10,906 nucleotides of DNA from Syntrophaceae bacterium UBA2210 (GTDB taxonomy: Bacteria > Desulfobacterota > Syntrophia > Syntrophales > UBA2210). A program made the translations under genes and the position numbers. Where the stretch lies: assembly GCA_002327865.1 (NCBI GenBank), contig DCUQ01000004.1:3149-14054 (forward strand). The letters are read 5' to 3'. Below, piece by piece: positions 4,743 through 10,906 of the stretch. How positions within the stretch are numbered: position 1 is the stretch's first letter; each line of letters opens with the position of its first letter. Below the pieces are notes generated by a model. It saw only the letters and a program-made list of their open reading frames with translations, ran no database searches and had not been told where the DNA came from.

Positions 4743-6376
4743 TAAGGCCCCGCGCGAGAAAAAGCACATTATTGTTGTTTCTTAGTATCGTTCTTCTTGT
4801 GCTGTCTTCGGCCGTCTGGGTGTGGTCCGACCAAGGATCGAACGATTATCCCATCATGCGTCCGGATTATGAAACACGCATGAAATGGATAACGTCTTAT
4901 GAAAACGCTCCTAAAATCCAGTCTGCTAAAGTACTCGAATTGACAGGTTTATCGCCGGGCGGGTCTCTCGATCTTCTCAGTCATCTGGACTATACTCCCT
5001 CGGAACGCAATCAGGGGTCCTGCGGAAACTGCTGGGTCTGGGCCGGTACCGGCGTGATGGAGATTGCCCTGGATGTGCAGGAAGGTATCCATGAGCGTCT
5101 CTCGATTCAATACCTTAACTCATGCGACGATAGCGAAGATGCCTGCTGCGGGGGCTGGCTTGCGGATGTCGCGGATTTTTATTCGGAGGAGAGGCGGGTC
5201 ATCCCCTGGTCCAATACAAACGCAAGCTGGCAGGATGGCAGCAATCCATGCTCCTCCAATTGGGAATCTGCTGTGGAGTGTGAAGACATCTCTGCCGCGC
5301 CGACGTTTCCCATAAAATCCATAGAATCACAGACGATAGCAACCCACGGTGTCGGTCAGGCACAGGCTATCGCGAATATCAAAGACATCCTGGATCAGAA
5401 CAAGGCTGTCTGGTTTGCCTTTTTCATGGGAACCGCAGACGACTGGTCTTCTTTTCGTACCTTCTGGACGAGCCAGACCGAAGATACTTTGTGGGATTTT
5501 GATACCACGTGCGGCCATACGTACACGTCCGAAGGGGGCGGCCACGCGGTTCTGTGTGTGGGTTATAACGACGATGTGGCCGAACCGTACTGGATAATGC
5601 TGAATTCCTGGGGATCGCGTACAAACCGCCCGAACGGGCTTTTCCGCGTGGCCATGGATATGGATTATGACTGTACTTACAGAGAAGGCATCATATCGTA
5701 TTACAGTATCTACTGGCAGACACTGGATATGGATTACGGAACGTTGGCGACGGAAGCGGCTACCTCGGTGACATCTTCATCGGCTACACTGAACGGGATT
5801 ATCAACCTGGGTGATGGATATACAGCGTACCATTTCGAATACGGGACAACAACATCTTACGGAACGGAGACGGAAAGCACGAGCATCGGGTCGGGGACGG
5901 GCTATATCCCGGTAAGCGCGGATGCCACCGGCCTTGCCGTCTATACCACCTACCATTACAGGATAGTGGCAACCGGCAGTGGAGGTACCATCTATGGAAA
6001 TGACGAGACATTTACAACCCTTGCTGTTCCTCCGACGGCAGCAACGGGGGCGGTCTCATCGGCGGGTCTGAATACGGCTACGCTGGAAGGGACAGTCAAC
6101 CCCAATCATGCAAGCACAACTTACTATTTCGAATACGGGACAACAACTTCGTACGGGTCGGAAACTACGGTCAGAAATGCCGGTTCGGGTACGGATAATG
6201 TTACGGTCGAAGCAGGCATCTCCGGGCTTTCCTCATGCACCGACTATCACTATCGAATTGTGGCAACAAATACGGCAGGAACGACAGAAGGAACAGACAG
6301 GACATTCTCGACAGATTGTGCCGAAGAGAGTGGTGACGGCGGTGGTGGCGGAGGGTGTTTTATAACCACTCCGTAA
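4739..6376 (+). CDS. Secreted C1A (papain-like) cysteine peptidase with two FN3-like repeats and a truncated CFI box
   Basis: The 545-residue product has an Arg/Lys-rich start and a hydrophobic helix (10-28), a Sec signal. A short pro-region of about 50 residues lacks a clear ERFNIN motif. The papain domain spans about 80-325: oxyanion Gln92 and catalytic Cys98 in QGSCGNCWVW, catalytic His269 in GGGHAVLCVGY, and Asn289 in LNSWGS. These form a complete triad, so the enzyme should cleave proteins outside the cytoplasm. Two FN3-like repeats follow (about 334-428 and 432-526), each with FEYGTTTSYG and YHYRIVAT blocks 98-99 residues apart. The tail is a six-Gly run then CFITTP and stop. This resembles the start of the CFI-type C-terminal box (GGGGCFIATAAYG...) but ends before the rest. 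The gene overlaps the lipoprotein by ATGA and is followed by a strong hairpin. Family and active site are secure; the tail's role is inferred. Confidence 0.93.
   Translation: MIRPRARKSTLLLFLSIVLLVLSSAVWVWSDQGSNDYPIMRPDYETRMKWITSYENAPKIQSAKVLELTGLSPGGSLDLLSHLDYTPSERNQGSCGNCWVWAGTGVMEIALDVQEGIHERLSIQYLNSCDDSEDACCGGWLADVADFYSEERRVIPWSNTNASWQDGSNPCSSNWESAVECEDISAAPTFPIKSIESQTIATHGVGQAQAIANIKDILDQNKAVWFAFFMGTADDWSSFRTFWTSQTEDTLWDFDTTCGHTYTSEGGGHAVLCVGYNDDVAEPYWIMLNSWGSRTNRPNGLFRVAMDMDYDCTYREGIISYYSIYWQTLDMDYGTLATEAATSVTSSSATLNGIINLGDGYTAYHFEYGTTTSYGTETESTSIGSGTGYIPVSADATGLAVYTTYHYRIVATGSGGTIYGNDETFTTLAVPPTAATGAVSSAGLNTATLEGTVNPNHASTTYYFEYGTTTSYGSETTVRNAGSGTDNVTVEAGISGLSSCTDYHYRIVATNTAGTTEGTDRTFSTDCAEESGDGGGGGGCFITTP
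5832..6147. repeat. Direct repeat inside the two FN3-like domains
   Basis: The same 22-nt stretch, beginning ATTTCGAATACGGG and ending CAACAAC, occurs at 5832-5853 and 6126-6147. The offset is 294 bp, exactly 98 codons, matching the length of one FN3-like repeat. It suggests internal duplication of the domain with slow divergence. Confidence 0.85.
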
Positions 6377-6388
6377 TTATAAAATCAC

Positions 6389-6422
6389 AACCCGGTCCAT
6401 CAGTCGACGATGGCCCGGGTTT
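6389..6422 (+). terminator. Hairpin terminator after the C1A peptidase gene
   Basis: AACCCGG (6389-6395) pairs with CCGGGTT, and the inner CCATC pairs with GATGG around a GTCGAC-containing loop. The stem is long and GC-rich, 13 bp after the stop. Only TTT follows, so termination is likely but the T-tract is short. Confidence 0.68.
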
Positions 6423-6827
6423 CCCCACTTGCGTAAGGGATGGATGTGCTTTTGTGTTTTTTGCCGGATGTGCGCTGTAACCCCTTGTATATATGTCCTA
6501 TACTATCAAGAAAAAATAATGTAGTTATTACTCCGGCAACAATATATGTCAAAGCCGTTACCCCGGCCCGGCTTTCGCCGGGGTGTGGCGGGCCTGGATG
6601 CCTCCGTGTCAAGCAAGGGGCAGGCCCCGTATCGAGTACGGGGCAGGCTTATCGGGGTCCGGCATGACATTTGATATGTTTAATTGCCGTAGTAATAAGA
6701 CATGACAGGGAGAACCGGGCTCATATCCTTAGTCATAAATGCTTATTAAAAATAATATGTTATCTCCTGCCTGGTAAATACCTGCAAGCGAAAGGTGATC
6801 GGGTTTGAACAGATTCAGCGCTCAGTC
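6423..6827. other. Intergenic region, mostly a GC-rich hairpin repeat
   Basis: About 400 bp separate the C1A operon from the DsrE operon. The middle (6560-6668) is a hairpin-rich repeat, listed separately. Both sides are AT-rich and show no gene; the 62- to 76-codon open frames here read through the hairpins and look non-coding. Confidence 0.55.
6560..6668. repeat. GC-rich intergenic repeat with two hairpins
   Basis: ACCCCGGC (6560-6567) pairs with GCCGGGGT (6577-6584), and GCCCCGTA (6624-6631) pairs with TACGGGGC (6637-6644). GGGGCAGGC occurs twice (6617-6625 and 6640-6648). The block ends TCCGGCATGACA. Read on the - strand it gives IQARHTPAKAG, a phrase typical of dispersed intergenic repeats often mis-annotated as small proteins. 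The base composition contrasts sharply with the AT-rich flanks. One copy is visible here, so the repeat status is inferred. Confidence 0.6.
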
Positions 6828-6856
6828 TTGACACGTGACGATAATTTTGACATATT
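6828..6856 (+). promoter_or_regulatory. Probable sigma-70 promoter for the DsrE/hydrolase unit
   Basis: TTGACA (6828-6833) is followed after 17 bp by CATATT (6851-6856), four of six matches to TATAAT. It lies 50 bp upstream of the DsrE start codon. A second TTGACA at 6847-6852 lacks a well-spaced -10. Three GCGCTC hexamers (6818, 6858, 6874) surround it and could be operator half-sites. Confidence 0.45.
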
Positions 6857-6906
6857 CGCGCTCTGAATAAAAAGCGCTCCTTAAATCATTATTGAGGTTA
6901 GTCCAA

Positions 6907-7272
6907 GTGGAAAAAGTTACCAAGGTATTACTGTTGTTGAAGAACATGATTTATGAATCTACAGGCCCCTTGGAAGCGGTCAGATTCGCAAAGTACTATC
7001 ACAAGAAGGGGCTTGAAGTGACTATTGTCCTCTGGGGACCGATGGGTGTTTTATTAGGTAAAGAGGGTAAGGTCGGTGTTATCAACTATGAAGCACAAGT
7101 GAAAGAATGCCTTGATATGGGCATTAAATTCCTGGTATGCGGCCTGGCGTCGAAAATTATCGGGCTCAAGGAATCGGAATTGATAGATGGGATCGATATG
7201 GTCCCGTCATCTCGGATCGCGGATTTACTTCTTGAATATCAGGAAAAGGGCCAGTTGGTCATTTCGCTTTAA
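6907..7272 (+). CDS. DsrE/DsrF-like family protein
   Basis: The 121-residue product fits the DsrE/DsrF/TusD-like fold, small cytoplasmic proteins that often carry sulfur as a persulfide or act near sulfur and tRNA-thiolation systems. The fold is suggested by an N-terminal strand (KVTKVLLLL) followed by an early Gly-Pro stretch (GPLEAVRFAKYYHKKG), a second strand VTIVLWGPMGVLL, and the strand-turn FLVCGLASKIIGL with Cys78 at the site where active members carry the sulfur-binding cysteine. Cys68 is the only other cysteine. The C-terminus MVPSSRIADLLLEYQEKG matches the usual family ending. GTG at 6907 is chosen as start because GAGG lies about nine bases upstream. A TTG at 6892 would overlap that site. 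DsrEFH or TusBCD partners are absent, so a dissimilatory sulfur role is not shown. It is 57 bp from an alpha/beta hydrolase on the same strand. Confidence 0.8.
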   Translation: MEKVTKVLLLLKNMIYESTGPLEAVRFAKYYHKKGLEVTIVLWGPMGVLLGKEGKVGVINYEAQVKECLDMGIKFLVCGLASKIIGLKESELIDGIDMVPSSRIADLLLEYQEKGQLVISL

Positions 7273-7329
7273 GATATTTACGGTTGTGGTGTTCCGGAAA
7301 CATCGGATCGTGTCGGACCGGAGGATGTT

Positions 7330-8112
7330 GTGGCGCAAGTAACAATAGATGGTAATGAGTATAATTACCGAATATCAAAACGGGGGATCGATAAAGAGCA
7401 TGCTGTTGTTTGCGTTCACGGCGCCGGGGCTGAAAGCATTGTCTGGGGGTACCAGATAAGCAGACTCAGCAAGTATTTCAAGGTCATAGCGCCAGACCTG
7501 CCAGGACACGGAAAATCGGGCGGCACTCTCCTGACATCTGCTAAAGAATATTCCGAATGGCTGGACCAATTTACCGCGGCGCTCGGTCTTTCTTCCTTTT
7601 TTCTTGTCGGTCATTCATTCGGAGGAGGAATCGCGCAGGAATATGTCCGTACCCATCCCGACAAAATAAAGGGGTTGGTACTTGCGGGTACCAGCGTGAT
7701 TTTCAAGCTTTCGCGCATGTACCGTGAACTGCATGAACGGGGTGTCGATTTCTCGGCGGAGGATGCTTTTGATAAAGCTTCTTCTTACGGAGTCGATCTG
7801 CCGGATTCATTCAGACGAGGGCTTACGATGTTAAGCCGGATGGGCAACGATACGCTGCAATCCGATTTACTGGCAGCCGGTCTGTTTGACAGTTCGGATT
7901 GGATATCGTCGATAAAGAATCCCGTTCTTATTATATGGGGGGCTAATGATGTGATAACTTCCAGTGAGCTCCCGGTAGAGATGCACCGGAAATTACCGGG
8001 AAGCGAGTTTCTTGTTATACCGGATGCCGGTCACATTGTAATGATCGATCAGCGGGATGCCTTTAACAAGGCTTTGAAGGATTTTGTTAATAAGCTGTCG
8101 GCATTATCATAA
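7330..8112 (+). CDS. Alpha/beta-fold hydrolase
   Basis: The 260-residue protein is a complete single-domain alpha/beta hydrolase, most likely a cytoplasmic esterase, lipase or C-C hydrolase. HGAGAES (30-36) supplies the oxyanion region, PDLPGHGKSGG (56-65) is a usual core block, and the nucleophile elbow is GHSFGG with Ser96. Asp207 in IIWGANDVI and His235 in PDAGHIVMID complete the triad. A small cap covers roughly residues 122-190. There is no signal peptide. The start is GTG at 7330, preceded by GGAGG at five bases. The gene lies 57 bp after the DsrE-like gene with no terminator between, so they probably form an operon. The substrate is not shown; BioH- or MhpC-like names would be guesses. 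Confidence 0.93.
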   Translation: MAQVTIDGNEYNYRISKRGIDKEHAVVCVHGAGAESIVWGYQISRLSKYFKVIAPDLPGHGKSGGTLLTSAKEYSEWLDQFTAALGLSSFFLVGHSFGGGIAQEYVRTHPDKIKGLVLAGTSVIFKLSRMYRELHERGVDFSAEDAFDKASSYGVDLPDSFRRGLTMLSRMGNDTLQSDLLAAGLFDSSDWISSIKNPVLIIWGANDVITSSELPVEMHRKLPGSEFLVIPDAGHIVMIDQRDAFNKALKDFVNKLSALS

Positions 8113-8227
8113 AAGTTTCTTAGTAACGTGTTACGATCATTGTCATGAAAAAAGATATTGGCAGTGCCCGGCGTTAAAAAAGATCGGATCATCTTTTGTT
8201 CTACTTACAAGATACAAGGGCCGCTTG
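8113..8227. other. Short spacer without a clear signal
   Basis: Weak AT hairpins such as AAAAGAT...ATCTTTT (about 8178-8197) and GTAAC-GT-GTTAC (8131-8142) are present. Neither has a convincing terminator tail. The open frame of the following ORF extends back through this stretch into the hydrolase end, but no good ribosome-binding site supports an earlier start. Confidence 0.3.
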
Positions 8228-8686
8228 ATGAATCTCTGTGTGCATGCTCCAGTCGAGACCAGAATAATCGGCAATCCGCCGGGTTATCTGCAATCACCCT
8301 TTCATCCTGAGCAGGGGGTTATCGAGATCGCGGTTCTCAACCATATTCCCCCGGCGGATGCAGCATCAAACCTTCTTTTCGCGATCTCGTATCATGATGC
8401 CCATATCCCGGGCCGGACGATCGAGGCGAATAAATACTTTTTCCGCCTGAGCCTTGCATATATCGCAAACCGTTGCATATCACCTGCAGGGCTGAACAAA
8501 TCCCTTTATCTGTCTTCGATAATTATTAATATGACCGGCAACTCGATCTCGACAAAAGCCGTGGAATGCATTAAGCTTGACGCCGGATATGTTGCGGAAT
8601 ATCCGTTGAATACTTTACCGTGCGACACAACGTGGTTCAGCGGTTTCTGCAATGAACATTCTGTTATTTGCTCGTCTGTAACTTGA
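8228..8686 (+). CDS. Unrecognised ORF, coding status uncertain
   Basis: From ATG at 8228 the frame gives 152 residues ending in TGA. AAGGG lies about eight bases upstream. Codon choice is mixed but protein-like (ATC, CTG, GGC and GCG are frequent). The product is unusual: nine histidines, seven cysteines, many serines and few lysines or arginines. It has a moderately hydrophobic middle (YLSSIIINMTG near 97-107) but no clear membrane helix or signal peptide. I see no known motif. The - strand of the same stretch is also nearly open in one frame, with several stops, so a decayed gene on the opposite strand is another reading. It sits between the alpha/beta hydrolase and the small membrane protein gene, with no terminator seen on either side. 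Confidence 0.35.
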   Translation: MNLCVHAPVETRIIGNPPGYLQSPFHPEQGVIEIAVLNHIPPADAASNLLFAISYHDAHIPGRTIEANKYFFRLSLAYIANRCISPAGLNKSLYLSSIIINMTGNSISTKAVECIKLDAGYVAEYPLNTLPCDTTWFSGFCNEHSVICSSVT

Positions 8687-8724
8687 TATGAATATGAGAC
8701 AGAAATCAAAAGGAGATGCTCGTG

Positions 8725-8904
8725 ATGCAGGAGATTCTGACGGTAATAACTTATCTGGTTGTATGGCTGGTATGCAGAAGGGTTTTTGAAATTGAGAGTG
8801 GATTGATTACGCTTATTATCTCGCTCGGCGCAGCGATATCCGTTTACATTATCTTTGCCGCCAAGCGATATGAAGATAAAAAGAATAATGACAGAGAACA
8901 ATGA
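8725..8904 (+). CDS. Small two-helix membrane protein, coupled to the sensor kinase
   Basis: The 59-residue product has two hydrophobic helices, about residues 4-17 and 27-45, joined by a short loop with Arg18, Arg19 and Glu22/Glu24. A charged tail follows (KRYEDKKNNDREQ). It should be an inner-membrane protein with both ends probably on the same side. I do not recognise a family. The ATG at 8725 lies nine bases after AGGAG (8711-8715); GTG at 8722 is an alternative. The ATG at 8716 is too close to that site. The stop TGA overlaps the kinase start in ATGA, so the two are probably translated together. A role as an accessory or input subunit of the kinase is plausible but not shown. Confidence 0.7.
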   Translation: MQEILTVITYLVVWLVCRRVFEIESGLITLIISLGAAISVYIIFAAKRYEDKKNNDREQ

Positions 8905-10906
8905 GCGAAACGGGTACTAACAATAATTACAAGTCCTTCCCGGGCAATATAAAAATTCCTATCTGGTTGACAACAGCGGCCATCATTATATTCATCCTTA
9001 TCATGGCCTTTACCGTAAACCATGCCCGCGAGAGGGATATCATAGAACATTTCAGCCAGCAGCAGGTAGCAATTGCAAGAGGAACCGCCGCCGGGATAGA
9101 GGATCTGATTTCCAGTGTCGAGAAGAGCATGATAATTCTTTCCCGGTTGCCTTCATGTCCCACGTGTGCATGCGACAATAACACCATGCCCGAAGTCATA
9201 ACCAGACAAAGCATAAAGGTCATCTACGATGATCTGGAGGGAACAGTTGAGTGTATAGCAGTAAAAAATAAGGATGGCGTTGTGACAACCGATTATCCTC
9301 CTTCCAGTTCCGGAGAGATAATAAGTGTTCGGTTCAAAAACAATTTTTATTCGCAGGAAACAAAGAAAACAGGTGAGACGTATATAGGAGATTTACGGGT
9401 AGTGCGGGAGGGGGATACCGAAAACAAAGTCCATTCTGTGATCATCGCCGTTCCCAAATATGATTCGGAAGGTGAATTTTCCGGAACAGTACTGGCGGTT
9501 CTTTCGCTTTCAGCCCTTATCGATCGTTATATGAAAGCCGCGGGAGAGGCATCAGGCTGCGGCTGGATAGTAGATAACAGCGGATTCATACTCTTGCGTC
9601 CTGATCAAACCTGTGCCTGCGTGGAACTTGAAACGCTGGGAAACGCGAAAACCGTCGACGGAAAATTCCTGAAAGACATCCTGGCCAAGGGAAAAGAGGG
9701 GTACAGCGAATGCGTGCTTCCCATGGAAGATAAGGGCATGGGGAAAAGCATAATAGCCTATGCTCCGATTAATGCGGGTTCGGAACGCTGGTTCGTCGCA
9801 ATTACAATACCTTACAATCGAATGATCTTGTTGGCACGAAAAGGTTTCATAAACGTTATATTATGGACTTTCGGATTTATTCTCGTCGTTATCATTGCAG
9901 GGATTCTGGTTGTTTATTTCGGCGTAAAGCGAGTCCGCCTTAAAGAAGAATTAAAACGCCTCAAAGAAACAAAGGTCTGGCAGGAAAAACTGCTCAGGGA
10001 ATACAGGACAACCGAGGGAGTTATTACAGGTTCTCCGATTCCCACCTTCGTTTTGAACAGGGAGCATCGCGTTATTCTCTGGAACAAGGCCTGTTCGGAG
10101 TTAACGGGTTTTAGCGCCGAAGAGGTAATAGGGACGGATAATCATTCGATTCCTTTTTATAAAAGCAAGAGGCCTACGCTCGCCGATATAATCATCGATA
10201 AAGATATCGATGTTCTCGAGAAATACTACATTGCCAAGGGTATACATAAATCCTCAACGATTGAAGGGGCTTACGAGGCGAGGGATTACATTGAGGATCT
10301 CGGAGGAAGGAACCGTCATATATATTTTCTGGCTGCTCCGATATTCGACGGGAAGGGAGAAATTATTGCGGCGGTCGAGACGATTCAGGACGTAACGCAG
10401 CAGAGAGAAACGGATATCAGGCTGAAAAAATATGCCGATACGCTTCAGAACGAACTGAAGGAAAATATTAAACTTCGCAAAGAGATAGAAGGGTTGTACA
10501 ACTATCTCCAGTCTATCGTGGAAAGCCTACCGGAGAAGATATTCGATCTCGACAGCGAGGGCATCATCACCTATGTGAGCAGGAAAGAGATAAAAAAGAA
10601 TGGGAAAATCCTGTCTCAAAAATTAGGTGATAAGCAGTTCACGGATTTCGTCGAGCCGGAAAACAGGCAATTTGTTCTTGACATATGGGATAATGCGAAA
10701 AAGGGAATATTCAGTCCCTACGAGATGACGGCGACAGCGAGAGACGGGTCGAAGAGGAATCTGCTTATAACACTCCGACCTGTAAAAGAAACAGGTCATT
10801 ATATTCTCGTTCAGAGAGACATCACGGAATTAAAGAAACTGGAGGAGAAATTTTATGAGAGCCAGAAACTCGCCGCCGTCGGGCAGTTATCGGCAGGCAT
10901 AGCCCA
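8901..10906 (+). CDS. Membrane sensor histidine kinase with Cys-rich periplasmic domain and two PAS domains (3' truncated)
   Basis: The 668 codons in the window encode the input half of a two-component sensor kinase. A TM helix (about 20-38) and a second one (about 316-340) flank an extracytoplasmic domain of about 280 residues with a Cache-like layout (VVTTDYPP, GWIVDNSGFILLRPD, SIIAYAPINAGSERWFVAI). This domain has eight cysteines: 86, 89 and 91 (CPTCAC), 118, 220, 238 and 240 (CAC), and 271. A helical linker (342-370) leads to PAS 1 (about 372-500, with SPIPTFVLN and LWNKACSELTGFSAEEVIG) and PAS 2 (about 537-645, ending LVQRDITELKKLEEKF). ESQKLAAVGQLSAGIA is the start of the HisKA dimerisation helix; the expected phosphoacceptor His is the next residue, cut by the window edge. 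The frame has no stop. The ATG overlaps the preceding small gene. The cognate response regulator and ATPase domain are not visible. Confidence 0.92.
   Translation, partial: MSETGTNNNYKSFPGNIKIPIWLTTAAIIIFILIMAFTVNHARERDIIEHFSQQQVAIARGTAAGIEDLISSVEKSMIILSRLPSCPTCACDNNTMPEVITRQSIKVIYDDLEGTVECIAVKNKDGVVTTDYPPSSSGEIISVRFKNNFYSQETKKTGETYIGDLRVVREGDTENKVHSVIIAVPKYDSEGEFSGTVLAVLSLSALIDRYMKAAGEASGCGWIVDNSGFILLRPDQTCACVELETLGNAKTVDGKFLKDILAKGKEGYSECVLPMEDKGMGKSIIAYAPINAGSERWFVAITIPYNRMILLARKGFINVILWTFGFILVVIIAGILVVYFGVKRVRLKEELKRLKETKVWQEKLLREYRTTEGVITGSPIPTFVLNREHRVILWNKACSELTGFSAEEVIGTDNHSIPFYKSKRPTLADIIIDKDIDVLEKYYIAKGIHKSSTIEGAYEARDYIEDLGGRNRHIYFLAAPIFDGKGEIIAAVETIQDVTQQRETDIRLKKYADTLQNELKENIKLRKEIEGLYNYLQSIVESLPEKIFDLDSEGIITYVSRKEIKKNGKILSQKLGDKQFTDFVEPENRQFVLDIWDNAKKGIFSPYEMTATARDGSKRNLLITLRPVKETGHYILVQRDITELKKLEEKFYESQKLAAVGQLSAGIA

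Noticed and set aside
5064..5597. Overlapping + and - strand ORFs inside the peptidase gene
   Set aside because: They lie within the strongly supported C1A reading frame and are Arg-rich shadows.
8506..8901. 131-codon - strand ORF
   Set aside because: It overlaps the small membrane protein and the kinase operon on the opposite strand, with no start signal or known motif. It probably mirrors the + strand.

Overview
The window looks like a chromosomal segment of a Gram-negative bacterium of moderate GC. It is most likely from the Desulfobacterota (old Deltaproteobacteria) or a close relative. The hints are an exported papain-like protease with two FN3-like repeats and a glycine-rich tail ending in the start of a CFI-type C-terminal box, a DsrE-family protein, a lipoprotein with a lipobox, a PAS-containing sensor kinase and a GC-rich hairpin repeat. 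No single gene fixes the taxonomy. All recognisable genes are on the + strand.

Layout. Positions 3-890 hold the C-terminal two thirds of an RhlE-like DEAD-box RNA helicase, closed by a strong intrinsic terminator (931-966). Positions 967-1979 are a gene graveyard. They contain a decayed UbiD-family decarboxylase C-terminus (1259-1525) and a mutated CxxC...CxxC zinc ribbon (1725-1787), and end in a strong terminator (1887-1924). Positions 1980-3185 encode a membrane-anchored serine hydrolase of the class C beta-lactamase / NylB type. A short Lys/Glu-rich helical protein follows (3587-3961) with its own terminator. Its flanks contain perfect inverted repeats.

Positions 4272-6376 form a tight two-gene operon: a small lipoprotein of unknown family overlaps by ATGA with a secreted C1A cysteine peptidase. 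The peptidase's C-terminal sorting-like box stops after six residues. A hairpin terminator and a dispersed-looking GC-rich repeat (6560-6668) follow. Positions 6907-8112 encode a DsrE-like protein and an alpha/beta hydrolase, probably co-transcribed from a promoter near 6828-6856. An unrecognised ORF of uncertain coding status follows (8228-8686).

The right end holds a 59-residue two-helix membrane protein that overlaps by ATGA with a large sensor histidine kinase (8901 to the window edge). The kinase has a cysteine-rich extracytoplasmic domain, two PAS domains and the start of the phosphoacceptor helix; the window ends one base short of completing the expected His codon.

The best leads for something undescribed are the lipoprotein/C1A peptidase pair, the small membrane protein/Cys-rich kinase pair and the orphan ORF at 8228-8686. 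No CRISPR array, transposase, tRNA or rRNA gene was seen.
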